Assembly (NCBI RefSeq): GCF_004359215.1 | Contig: NC_090613.1 | Span: forward strand, 1,317,382-1,381,381 | DNA: 64,000 nt | DNA from: Bremia lactucae | Taxonomy: Eukaryota; Oomycota; Peronosporomycetes; Peronosporales; Peronosporaceae | Direction of reading: 5' to 3' | Shown: one piece after another, positions 21,160 through 31,539 of the stretch | Numbering within the stretch: position 1 is the stretch's first letter | How the letters are laid out: each line of letters opens with the position of its first letter | The notes under the pieces: generated by a model | The model's database searches: none | Seen by the model: the letters and a program-made list of their open reading frames with translations, nothing else | What the model was told of the DNA's origin: nothing | Program-made: the position numbers and the translations under genes

Positions 21160-22237
21160 ATGAGCGTCAATATTGATTGGGCTCATTTTCCCCACCTCTC
21201 CGAACATCATCGGGAAGTGGCAGGACTTATGGTGCAGGGACTTGGTGAACAAGCCCTGGCCAGGCTCCTGGGTAGTCCTCCTGAGCAACATGTTGCTCAG
21301 TTGGAGCAGTTTGAGGCATTCGTCCTCGGACAGCGGAGGGCCGCGTCCGAGTCACAGGGCCAGGCTGCGGCGAAGTCCGTCACTCAGACTCACGATAAGC
21401 TGAGGCATGAGCAGGTTCGGAGCGAGGCTCTCAACAGTACTGTTGAGATGCTCTCTGTCCGGCCGCATCATCCGAGGCCCATTCGGATGGTTCCGCCCAA
21501 GTTTGATGGAACTGCAGCGCACACGATTATCCACTGGCTTTTAGCCGTGGAGCAATGCGGTGTCGCACAGCTCATCGAGGACGACAGCCAATTGGTGTTG
21601 TTCCTCGTGTCGCATCAGCGCGGTAAGGCCTCAGAGAAGGCTTACTCGGCGCTGGCGGACATAAATGCGTTCCCTACATGGGCGATCTTCAAGGAAAAGA
21701 TTCACGCCATGTACCAGCCGCCGAACAACGAAGTGTTGCTTCAGGCGCGCTTCTTTAGAGCGCGACAGGCAAGCGATCTCTGCAAATTATGTGCAGAAGA
21801 TGCGCTCGCTGTCGGCGTCCATTACCGTAGGTCCGATTCCGGAGCACATTAAGGTGCCCACGTTTATGAACGGACTACGGCATGGCCCATCGCGACAGGC
21901 CCTTTTTATAAAGGTGCCGTCGACGGTGGAAGAGGCAATCTAACTTGCCTTGGTTGAGGAGCAATCCTACAACAGTGCCTCGGCGACAGCTTGGTATAAG
22001 CCGTCGGCCGAGAGGACAAATGCCACTCCCATGAAGTTCGGCAATGCACACGTTGTCTGCTATAAATGCGGCAAGCGCGGCCATATGATGGCTCGCTACT
22101 ATGCCAAACTCCCTGCTGGGGCGAAGACGCCCAGCAGGAGAATTCCCTTCCCAAAGGGCGATGGCAAGAACCAGCGTGCGAGACGCATGAGTTCTGCATC
22201 GACCACTGAGGGGTCGGGAAATGCAGGAGCGCAGTAG
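21160..22237 (+). pseudogene. Gypsy family A gag with CCHC knuckle, broken
   Basis: Structural capsid/nucleocapsid gene. The ATG at 21160 opens MSVNIDWAHFPHLSEHHREV. The capsid-like core has PIRMVPPKFDGTAAHTIIHW, FKEKIHAMYQPPN and LLQARFFRARQ. A frameshift near 21770 moves to the frame giving ITVGPIPEHIKVPTFMNGLR. A stop follows at 21941-21943, and then the knuckle CYKCGKRGHMMARYY, where the fourth zinc ligand (Cys) is replaced by Tyr. Related gag fragments lie at 41700-42515 (+) and 46785-47100 (-). Confidence 0.85.
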
Positions 22238-22599
22238 GGGCGGGATGCCCTACTGACGCGGACTCTGAAGCTACCCCTAAGTTCAGAGTTGTGGAACAAA
22301 TGGGTAGCATAGTCCCTGAGGTCTCGAAATTTCGGACCTCAACCCTGCTGGTCTATAGCGCTCATGTAAGAGGCTATGACCAGGTGATGACCTCCTAGTG
22401 CATTCGGGTGCATCACAAAAAAATTGTAGAACTCGCGGCTCTAAGAAAGAGACCGGCGATGTTGAAGTCGTTTTGCCAGGATGGCAAGCGAGAAAAAGGC
22501 GACCGTTCGTTTATCGAACGGCGCGTTCGATAAGTCTGAGGGAGTTCAGGTAGAACTCGCCCTCGGCTTTAGTAATTCTCTAGTAAAGAGAAGTTCACA
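22238..22599 (+). pseudogene. Decayed gag-protease junction
   Basis: Between gag and the protease-linker frame there is no continuous frame. By position it should encode the aspartic protease, but no DSG or DTG motif was found. It is treated as decayed element sequence. Confidence 0.4.
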
Positions 22600-23286
22600 G
22601 TGCTAGGTATGGAGAGTCCGTATGACCTCATCCTAGGCATGCCATGGTTGGCAAAGTACCAACCATGGATAGACTGGCGTACACGCACAGTTGCGAACTC
22701 TACGCAGGACACCGGAAAGGATGTGCTCCTGCGAGAGGCCTATGCAACTGATGTCGTGTCGAACACAGTTGAGGGTGCGTTGACGGGATGTCAAACGTCA
22801 CCAATTCCTACCCAGCTCGTGGAGACTGAGGTAGTGAATAGGACGATGACAAGTAGTCATGCGTCCGAATGTCCTGCACAGAGCCGAGAGCCTGTGGCAG
22901 TAGACGGCGAGCTGACAAGAAGTCATGCGTCGCATAAACCGGCACAGTGCCAAGAGCCTGGTGCGGTTGGAAGGGGTGCGTTAGCCAGGAGTGCAACGGC
23001 ACCCGCTTCCCAGAAAAGGGTCGTGGTAACTCGAAAAACGAGTACCCGACAGATTAGGACGATCAAAGGCACGTCTAAACGAGTGACCTTTGGATCAGTC
23101 TCTAATGAAGAGGACGGGCCTTCGAACGAGGTGTTCGAGGCCGTCAAAGACGAAATTGCGGAGGCATCCTCAGTTGAGGTGCTCCGGCAAGTCTTTAAAT
23201 CTGCCGAGGAGATAGTAAATCTCCCGGAGATGTCGTGGGATCTGTTCCTTGCCGAATTAAAGGAAGGAAAGATCCACGAAATAGTC
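22600..23286 (+). pseudogene. Gypsy family A protease C-terminus and linker, truncated by gap
   Basis: Reads ESPYDLILGMPWLAKYQPWI followed by DWRTRTV, the conserved segment after the protease active site in Ty3/Gypsy elements (compare YDLILGMAWLEHYEPGIDWR in family C at about 55470). A long Ser/Thr/Glu-rich linker follows and runs open into the N gap. The active-site part is not seen upstream. Confidence 0.75.
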
Positions 23287-24548
23287 NNNNNNNNNNNNNN
23301 NNNNNNNNNNNNNNNNNNNNNNNNNNNNNNNNNNNNNNNNNNNNNNNNNNNNNNNNNNNNNNNNNNNNNNNNNNNNNNNNNNNNNNNNNNNNNNNNNNNN
23401 NNNNNNNNNNNNNNNNNNNNNNNNNNNNNNNNNNNNNNNNNNNNNNNNNNNNNNNNNNNNNNNNNNNNNNNNNNNNNNNNNNNNNNNNNNNNNNNNNNNN
23501 NNNNNNNNNNNNNNNNNNNNNNNNNNNNNNNNNNNNNNNNNNNNNNNNNNNNNNNNNNNNNNNNNNNNNNNNNNNNNNNNNNNNNNNNNNNNNNNNNNNN
23601 NNNNNNNNNNNNNNNNNNNNNNNNNNNNNNNNNNNNNNNNNNNNNNNNNNNNNNNNNNNNNNNNNNNNNNNNNNNNNNNNNNNNNNNNNNNNNNNNNNNN
23701 NNNNNNNNNNNNNNNNNNNNNNNNNNNNNNNNNNNNNNNNNNNNNNNNNNNNNNNNNNNNNNNNNNNNNNNNNNNNNNNNNNNNNNNNNNNNNNNNNNNN
23801 NNNNNNNNNNNNNNNNNNNNNNNNNNNNNNNNNNNNNNNNNNNNNNNNNNNNNNNNNNNNNNNNNNNNNNATGGAGAGTCCGTATGACCTCATCCTAGGC
23901 ATGCCATGGTTGGCAAAGTACCAACCATGGATAGACTGGCGTACACGCACAGTTGCGAACTCTACGCAGGACACCGGAAAGGATGTGCTCCTGCGAGAGG
24001 CCTATGCAACTGATGTCGTGTCGAACACAGTTGAGGGTGCGTTGACGGGATGTCAAACGTCACCAATTCCTACCCAGCTCGTGGAGACTGAGGTAGTGAA
24101 TAGGACGATGACAAGTAGTCATGCGTCCGAATGTCCTGCACAGAGCCGAGAGCCTGTGGCAGTAGACGGCGAGCTGACAAGAAGTCATGCGTCGCATAAA
24201 CCGGCACAGTGCCAAGAGCCTGGTGCGGTTGGAAGGGGTGCGTTAGCCAGGAGTGCAACGACACCCGCTTCCCAGAAAAGGGTCGTGGTAACTCGAAAAA
24301 CGAGTACCCGACAGATTAGGACGATCAAAGGCACGTCTAAACGAGTGACCTTTGGATCAGTCTCTAATGAAGAGGACGGGCCTTCGAACGAGGTGTTCGA
24401 GGCCGTCAAAGACGAAATTGCGGAGGCATCCTCAGTTGAGGTGCTCCGGCAAGTCTTTAAATCTGCCGAGGAGATAGTAAATCTCCCGGAGATGTCGTGG
24501 GATCTGTTCCTTGCCGAATTAAAGGAAGGAAAGATTCACGAAATAGTC
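22609..24548. repeat. Gap-flanking duplication of 678 bp (probable unmerged contig overlap)
   Basis: 22609-23286 and 23871-24548 are the same sequence apart from about two single-base differences. The left copy stops exactly at the first N (23287) and the right copy starts exactly at the first base after the Ns (23871). Two contig ends that overlap by 678 bp but were scaffolded with an N run would look exactly like this. Confidence 0.8.
23287..23870. other. Assembly gap (584 N)
   Basis: Run of N. Any reading frame drawn across it is meaningless. The flanking duplication suggests that no real sequence is missing here. Confidence 0.99.
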
Positions 24549-25784
24549 GCACCAGTTCCAGAAGAGAACTTGGTGGACTGTTGCTCGTCGTCCACAATGG
24601 TCTAGAGCGTCCTAGAAACGGACAAAAAGAAATGGTTCGCTGCTTAAGGCTGGGGTGTTTTGAGAGACAGTCCGTTCTTTGAGGTTCTGGTGAAACACCG
24701 CGATGTGTTCCTAGAAAAGTGCCGAGCCGCCTACTAGCAGATAGGGGCATGGGGCACCAAAAAAACTCGAACCTCGCACCAAGTATTGTGTGACCAGGCA
24801 ATGATCGTTGCCGAAAGATTAAGTCGATTATATCGATGAGTTCTTCGACAAGCGAGCCAAGGCGGAACATGTGCGTGAGAGCAATCCCTCCTAATGAGAA
24901 TGCACCTATGTGCATCACATACAATCACCTCACTGCAGCCCGACATTTTGTGGGCGTAAAGCCACAGGTGGATGGTGCGTGGTTCATGCTTATAATAAGC
25001 TGAACACGGCGACCATACCGGCGCAAACGCCAATCCCGCGGAAAGATGTCTTGTTGAACTCCATGGGAAAGTCAACTATCTTTTCCGCGTTGGATTTGAA
25101 GGATGGCTACTATCAGGTACTCATGAGAGAGTCCAATTCAGCCAAAACAGCCAAAAGCACCCCAAGCGGTATGCTTTGGGAGTGGCTTGTGATGCTTAAG
25201 GGTTTGAAAAACGCACCAGCGACATTCAACCGAGTGGTGGCTCACGTGATGCGTCTTCACCGTGCTACGCGCCTCATTACTTTGACGATGTATTCGTGCA
25301 TAGTAGGGCTGAGGACGGGTTGAGCGCAATAGAGTCGCACAAGCTCATTTAGACGCTGTGTTGCAGACTTTGAAGGACGCCCAATTGTACGTCAACTTGC
25401 AAAAGTGCGTCATAGGGGTCCCTGAGATACCTGTACTGGGCTGCATCGTTGGTACACATGGTGTATGAGCATACCCAGACAAGGTAAAATCAGTAAAGGA
25501 ATAACTAATCCCACAGCATGTGAAGGATTTGCGCAAATTCATAGGGCTCGCTGATTACTTGCGTAAATATAGCAAGAATTATGCGGGGCAAACAAAACCA
25601 TTATCTGATCTTCTTAAAAAGGACACAGAATAAGTTTGGCCAAAAGAACAAGAAGATGCGTTCACATCAGTGAAGCGGTCTCTTGTGGAGGCACCGGTCT
25701 TGGCATTGCCAGACGCGGATACGCCCTTTACCGTCGTCTGCGATGCAAGTAATTTTGCAATCGGCAGCGCGCTCGTTTTAATCA
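24549..25784 (+). pseudogene. Gypsy family A reverse transcriptase and start of RNase H, broken
   Basis: RNA-dependent DNA polymerase of the element. After decayed sequence from 24600, the palm region appears at 24960-25320: VVHAYNKLNTATIPAQTPIP, RKDVLLNSMGKSTIFSALDL, KDGYYQVLMRES, GLKNAPATFNRV. The catalytic YFDD box near 25280 survives only in a shifted frame. The connection domain (KFIGLADYLRKYSKNYA) and the start of RNase H (VVCDASNFAIGSALV) follow with stops between. RNase H is then cut by foreign sequence at about 25785. Confidence 0.85.
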
Positions 25785-26180
25785 AGCACTATAAATGTAC
25801 CGAAAAGTTATTAGACTATTTTGAAGTTAAATTTGATCCTAATAATTGCTGCTGCGAGCATTTCTTTATTTACAGTAGGCTTCTCTTTATAATCCCTACA
25901 GTGCCTGTCATTACCCCAAGACCCTCCTAAAACTTGACCAGTAAAACCTTGCATCAGACTTTGATTTCTTGAAATTATAGCGTCCATTTCTTGGTAGTCT
26001 TGTTGAGTCCAAGTAGTGGTGTTCTTTACCAACTTGGCACTTGAGTTGCCGTATGTTTTTAGGGACCTTTTAGAGCAAACCTTTGAGAATGAGTACTTAG
26101 TTGAGGCCCTAAATAACATCTGGCAAAAAGTGCATTTCAGGAAAAAGAAATAAAACAACTAAAGTACGTTGAAAGACAGG
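25785..26180. other. Foreign insertion of about 400 bp in RNase H
   Basis: RNase H reads to GSALV and resumes near 26190 with a stretch equivalent to the ISYQSW segment, so this piece is not part of the element. It is AT-rich, lacks visible terminal inverted repeats, and has a 115-codon frame on the minus strand (26158-25811) containing TTTWTQQDYQEMDAIISRNQ and GQVLGGSWGNDRHC. The frame looks like part of a gene but I cannot name it. It may be captured or filler DNA. Confidence 0.5.
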
Positions 26181-26981
26181 GTGTAGAAGGATGACGACGG
26201 CGTTGACTGTGTCATCTCTTATCAGTCCTGGCTATTAAAAGCCGCGGAACTGAATTACCCTGTGGATGACAAAGAGCTACTTTCAATAAAGTATCCTCTT
26301 GTCAAGTTTCGTGTGCACCTATCGGGCACCGAACCATTTGTGGTTTATACGGATCACGCATCACTGCGGACCGCAATAAACTCACCGCACCTCTCGCCTA
26401 GAATGGCAAGATGGCTCACATTCTTCTCTGAATTTAATTTCAAAGTTGAATATAAGCCGGGTAAGTCGAATGTCTTGGCTGACGCTTTATCGCGCAGACC
26501 AGACTTCGAGGTTAGACACCAGGAAAGTGTGTCTAGTGCGAAAGCACAACTTCAGTCGTTAACGCTGGCAGCCATGAAGGCATACCACGTGACGAGCTCA
26601 TTGGCCTCTGAGATACAAGAGAGCTACAGTCAGGACGACCATTGTCGCCTGCTGTTGGATCACTTTGGTGGACGAAAGGTTTCCCTTCCGTCGCACCTAA
26701 AAGCTAAGCTAAATTGCTTTAGCTACAGCGATGGCATGTTATGGCATCAGCTGTCACCTTGTGATCCCTTGAGTGTGCCTCATGACACAGATCTCAAGCT
26801 GATGCTCCTTCACGAGCTCAATGATGCGCAATCTAGTGGGCATCTGGGCCGTGAAAAGACATTCTTACGAATATCAGAGGAATTTGGTGGCCACATCTAT
26901 ATAGATGGGTGGCCAACTATATTCGCCCTTGCGAACAGTGTCAGCGCATTAAGCCTGCACCATCCAGCAGTGCGCCCCTGA
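26181..26981 (+). pseudogene. Gypsy family A RNase H end and integrase zinc-binding domain
   Basis: From 26262 the frame is open for 239 codons: DDKELLSIKYPLVKFRVHLS, VVYTDHASLRTAINSPHLSP, RMARWLTFFSEFNFKVEYKP, GKSNVLADALSRRPD. These are the end of the Ty3/Gypsy RNase H. The spacer leads to the N-terminal HHCC region of integrase (LLHELNDAQSSGHLGREKTF), which loses frame near 26980 before the Cys pair. Confidence 0.85.
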
Positions 26982-28320
26982 AGCCGCTTCCGATTCCAAC
27001 AACTGTTGGAAGTTAGTAAGTCTGGACTTCATGTTTGGCATACCGCCCGATCATAAGGGTCGGACAGGGCTAGTCGTCTTTGTAGACAGACTGAGCAAGA
27101 TGGTGCATTTAGCACCATGTAAGACATCGATCACAGGCAAGGAGGCAGCTCTCTTGTTCCTGGATCATGTTTAAAGACTACACGGAATGGCCGAGTCCAT
27201 AGTATCGGACCGGGATTCTACGATTTACGTCTGGTTTTTGGCGACATGTGTTCGAGCTGCTAGGTAGCAAGCTCCACATGTCGACCGCAGATCATCCCAG
27301 ACCGACGGCCAAACCGAACGTGCCAATCGGGTCGTGGCGGATGTCTATTACACTATAGCAACTCCAAAAGAGTGGAGCAAGCAATTGCCCTTTGTGGAGT
27401 TCGATATAAATAACAGTGTCCACGCCAGTACGGGTGAGACACCGTTTTATGTTAACAGACTGCGCCATCCTCGGACACCAGTCTCGTTTGTGCGCAGCCC
27501 GAATCTTAATGGGGGAGGGCCCCTCACTATGCTCGGTGCGAAAGAGGGACATAGTTTCGTCAATATGACGATGACTTATGAGGGTATCATCTCAACGACA
27601 GAAACTTGCCCTAGTGACCCTGCCAGTTTAGCAGTGTTCAATAAAACTACGCCTTATGACCGACCTCTTGGCGGTATCATAGGCGAGTTTGATGCCAAAA
27701 GCGTGAGCGAGGCTCAACGCTTTGTGGATGAGCGATTAGCCATCACACGTAACTTCCGTGACGCAATGGCAAGCGCACAGGACAAGCAAAAGGAATATGC
27801 GGACCGAAATGGTCGCAAAATAATGAACACTTTAGAGTGGGTGAAAAAGTACTATTAAGTACTGCTACCCTACCTAAAATGCAATTTCTGTACAACCTGG
27901 AGGTACTACGAAGTTGTTGCCGCGTTTCATTGGGCCCTTTACGGTGGTAGAACAGCAAGAAAAAATACTTCAATCATTAAAAAATTGGAAAAATATGGAA
28001 GTTGAATGCAACAAACACATTTATCCGATTACATTACCTTAAAAGTACACTTGGAGACCTTAATTATAGGCTCACCCTTTCCCCGTATAAGAAGACGCAC
28101 CCCTTATTTTACGTGGGTCGTCTGAAACGGTTGTAGACCCAAATGAGGTCACATACCCCCATCCGTCTAAGGAGACCGATCGTGACGCCCGACTGTGAGT
28201 CGAGCGTCGCTCGGGTGAGGGGGGCGGTGAAGGCGAAAAGCTATCAGACCGATTCCTTCCTCTACGAACAGGACCGGGAGAGCGAGGGACATCACGCGAG
28301 AAACGCGGATCCTTCAGCAT
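26982..28320 (+). pseudogene. Gypsy family A integrase core and tail, broken
   Basis: Same order as 1-1222: DFMFGIPPDHKGRTG, FVDRLSKMVHLAPC, a stop, SDRD, then the frame 27334-27858 with KEWSKQLPFVEFDINNSVHA and the long region ending RKIMNTLEWVKKYY. The C-terminal module resumes at 27900 (PRFIGPFTVVEQ), is interrupted by about 90 bp of foreign sequence (27950-28045), and ends in the tail that overlaps the antisense gene. Confidence 0.85.
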
Positions 28321-29690
28321 TATCCTTTCAAAGAGGTCACAGCGAGTCTTCAGGCGTTCATGACCTTGACAAGCCTTCGCTCGGACACCAAAAAGATCCG
28401 AGGTCAGTCGCGAGACTTGACCCTCGAGATCCGCAATACGTCGTCCAGCAGCGCTTAACGCCTGTGACTGAACGGACGAAGGTAAGGCAGCCGCAAGTAG
28501 GTGGGCGAGATCGCCACTCTTATCGGACGCCGCCTGCACTAATGTATGCGGGTAATAATCAACGCTTACTTGTTGGAAGGTTGCTTGCCCACCGCTCCGT
28601 GAGGCAACGGTATTAGATCCTCGTCCAATGGAAAGGATACCCGAAGATTTTTGACAATTGGGAACCGATCGCTACCCCACGTATCGATGTGCCCGGCTTG
28701 GTGGCTGCCTATGAAACGAAGCACCAGCTGAGGCCTCTTCGCTAGTCTCAAATGGACTAGCAGAAGTAGCGTGTGAGAAGAAACAGGGGGTACAGTCACG
28801 CCCATGATTTCTTTCACACGCAAGCGGGCGAAATTAATTCGCTGCGACCGCTGTTTCATCGCAACGGAATGCAGATGAATGCGGCGCAGGAATTCCGCCT
28901 CGTATTGGTCGAGCTCTTCATTTAAATGCGCCACGACAGGGATCGGGAAAATACGCCTAAGCGATTTTCCCTGAGTTCTCCATGAATTAAAGACGCCATA
29001 ATAATTATGTGTGTCTAGAAGAGCGCGCTCTAGGAGCGAAGCTCTTGGCTTGTTTAAACGAGGCGATTTAAATGGAGGGGCATCTTTGGTTTGCCACCAT
29101 CACATAGCCACGTTCTAAACGACTGGCTTGTGACACCGACTGAGCACGTTCACGTGTCGTCGGCGGAGCTTTAGGCTCCGAATCCTCTATGACAGAACCA
29201 TTATGGATTATGGTCTGAACATAAGGCGTTGTGGATATGCCCTACGGAGAAGCAGCTGCGCCTTTATGGGCAGCGCTCTCATTACCTGTCGCTGCGCTGT
29301 CCAGCGCAGACGACGAGACATCATTCGTAAATGCTGCTGTCTCCATGTTGTGAGCCATGAGAGAAGTTTGGATGGGTAATAATGCGCCATCATCCTTCCT
29401 CACGAGCTCGTTGTCCGCATCATTACTATGAGGTTGACGGTAACGGTGTCGACTCATTGTAGTCGACAATGAGCGACAGATCAGCATCCTTACTGTTAAA
29501 GTGGGATGGATCCTTTGAGCCCTGTTAACGCGACAGCAGCAGTAGTGTCGGCGTTTCGACCAAGGCATTAGACGCGGCCGGCGAATTAATGCGGCGCGTG
29601 CGCTTAGTATGAGGTTGAGTGGGCGTCTTTACAGAAGACCCAATAACGTGGCCCCTTAAGGTGGCATCTTTGGCGCCGTGTATGGAAACA
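28072..29690 (-). pseudogene. Antisense gene of Gypsy family A, copy 2
   Basis: Opposite strand to pol, read from the 3' LTR side. Pieces are 29568-29242 (ends GNESAAHKGAAASP), then 28934-28566 (AHLNEELDQYEAEFLRRIHL, MKQRSQRINFARLRVKEIMG), then 28539-28072. The last is an intact 155-codon frame with AAGRRIADLEGQVSRLTSDL and FGVRAKACQGHERLKTRC, a plausible coiled coil, followed by ERIMLKDPRFSRDVPRSPGP and a Ser/Pro/Arg tail. It matches copy 1 piece by piece with mostly conservative changes in the antisense frame. The function is unknown. Confidence 0.6.
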
Positions 29691-29800
29691 CAGGTCGCTT
29701 AAGTGATTAAGTGAACTAGCGGCGCGTGAAGCTGATCGGCAGTTCCTCGCTCCTCTTTGACGAATTAAAAATTGTAAATTCGTTTTTAAAGGGGGGATGG

Positions 29801-30128
29801 TGTAACGGGCTAAAGTTGCCTAATGTTACACAGTCCCGATTAAGTACACTTGGTGTACTTAAAGGGATAGTCAATTACTAAGTTAAAGTAACTAGACCCA
29901 TCACTCGGGTGCAATCCACATTTTTGACCAACCCTTGTGTGTGTGATGTACATGGGTGCATTCACATTAGGAGAGATAACGCCTAGCGTCATCCGTTACG
30001 CGAGGTATCTAGAAAGATACGCTCGCAATACATATTAAGTGTTATCTATAGAGATGACACTTTGATTGGTAAAAATAGGCATTTATATTTTATACAATTA
30101 AATATAAATCAGTCTGAAAACTACTTCC
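29801..30128 (+). repeat. Truncated 3' LTR of Gypsy family A, copy 2
   Basis: Starts TGTAACGGGCTAAAG right after GGGGGGATGG and follows the other two family A LTRs to about 30128 (..AAAACTACTTCCTA). It then switches to family B LTR sequence (GAAACCTTCCTCTAAACTC..) that matches 35700-35795. The remaining 200 bp of the LTR are missing. Confidence 0.85.
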
Positions 30129-30442
30129 TAGAAACCTTCCTCTAAACTCTTGCTTACGTGTAGTTTCGAGGCACCCTACCTACACTGTAATCAGTGTAAG
30201 GTTAACTAGTACATACCAGTACTTGCCTAGCAATAGGCGCATCTGGTACGGTTAAGAGACGTGTAATTAATATCCATTATACGTTAAAGGGTAGACAGTA
30301 CGATGATGATTTCATCGTACTAGATTTGGATGACAGATTTGATGTCATCCTTCGATTACCATGGCCCAGAGAGTAGAAGCCATATATAAATTGGCAGCAT
30401 CAAGTCGTGACGATGCATGTCTCTCATTAATCAGATGTTCAA

Positions 30443-30739
30443 ATGATGAACGTCTTGGAGCGTACACAAGCGTGTGGATGTCCTACGAGTGAGTGCAATG
30501 GCCTCACTTGTGGTTCAGCCGTTAGCATGACTGCGCAAGACATCAGTGTGAATATCCAACACATTGTGGAGTTAAATCCCGACGACTGTGCACACGCACA
30601 GGTAGCGTCGAAGGTCCACCATTGTGACATGGACATAGTTACCGACGGCTGTGCACAAGCACAGGTAGCAGCAAACTTCGACCACACGAATAAGATAAAT
30701 GGTACACAACGAGGATGCTTGCTTAAAAAGCAACATTAA
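30443..30739 (+). pseudogene. Family B leader ORF (gag-like position)
   Basis: 98 codons from an ATG, containing two copies of a DDCAHAQVASK / DGCAQAQVAAN unit. A related frame occurs on the minus strand at 43788-43513 (DIVKDDCAQAQLASKFNHPN, ending GTKRGCLLRKQ). Two independent copies keep the same frame, so it was probably coding. By position it should be part of gag or of the gag-pol junction; no zinc knuckle is seen. Confidence 0.45.
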
Positions 30740-31008
30740 AGAAAGTTCAAATGCCAGTCTATAAGAGACAGTGCGAAAGTCCTAGATCGACTGGAGAGTC
30801 GATTATAGACGGTCTCGATGTGGTAGCGCAACCACAGCGAGAGGCAGTTGGATAAGATACACCCTAAATCAAACCTGAGGGAATAAGTCCCCAGAACCTG
30901 TGGTCAAAGGTTCCCAGGTACCTTTGGAAAAAAAGTTCCAACGAAGAAACTGATACAATCATCGGATGCGCTAATAGATCAAGTGCATAAGCGCCTACAC
31001 TTGATCCA

Positions 31009-31445
31009 TTGTTTACTAATACATTGTTGACTTCGGAGATAACTCAATTGCCAACGCTAGAACCGAAACGGTTCCTGCGTGGTCTGCGTTGTGGCAAAGT
31101 CAAGCAGATCTGCGTACTTGTTACCGATGACAATTGCATGGCCGATGTTCGGTCGGCAATAGTATTACTGAAAAACAACGGGTTCTCAGTAGCTCATCGA
31201 TGAAGGAAAGTGTCCTCGATGAGAAGACTCGGATTGAAAGTTTCCCGATCCAGGAAGACATTGACGACAAACCCTCTATATAAAAATTCAATAGGAACAA
31301 ATGATGTCTTTTCTGAATCGTACCGTGCGAGTTGCCTAAGGATAAAGGCACTCAACACAAAATCGACCTCATACCAGGTTCAAAATACTGTGTCATGAAG
31401 CAATGGTCATTGCCTCGTGAACAAGTAATAGCGATCTACAATTTT
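31009..31445 (+). pseudogene. Family B pol fragment leading into reverse transcriptase
   Basis: Broken frames. From 31340 it reads GTQHKIDLIPGSKYCVMKQW and SLPREQV, the N-terminal entry of the Gypsy reverse transcriptase (compare RGVRHEIDLVPGTKYCVTRQ in family C). The palm and YxDD box are deleted: the sequence passes almost directly into RNase H-like remains at 31540. A reverse-complement copy of 31010-31280 is at 42950-43230. Confidence 0.7.
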
Positions 31446-31539
31446 TTTTGCCTAACGCTTAGCAGCAGGCCGCGTGAGGGAATCAACCTCCCCACATAGC
31501 TCTCCGAACGGCACAGACCGACTTTTGCATGTGGTCTGT

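Larger units (their letters stand above)
20536..30128 (+). mobile_element. Ty3/Gypsy LTR retrotransposon, family A, copy 2
   Basis: Nearly complete but inactive element: 5' LTR (20536-21105), primer-binding site (21107), gag with zinc knuckle, protease-linker, a sequence gap, reverse transcriptase, RNase H, integrase, an antisense gene and a truncated 3' LTR (29801-30128). Stops and frameshifts occur throughout gag and pol, and a foreign stretch of about 400 bp interrupts RNase H. The order gag-PR-RT-RH-IN defines Ty3/Gypsy (Metaviridae-like). The true length is shorter than it looks because 22609-23286 is repeated after the N gap. Confidence 0.9.

Noticed and set aside
23235..24605. 456-codon frame across the N run
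   Set aside because: N codons are translated as X; the frame is created by the gap.
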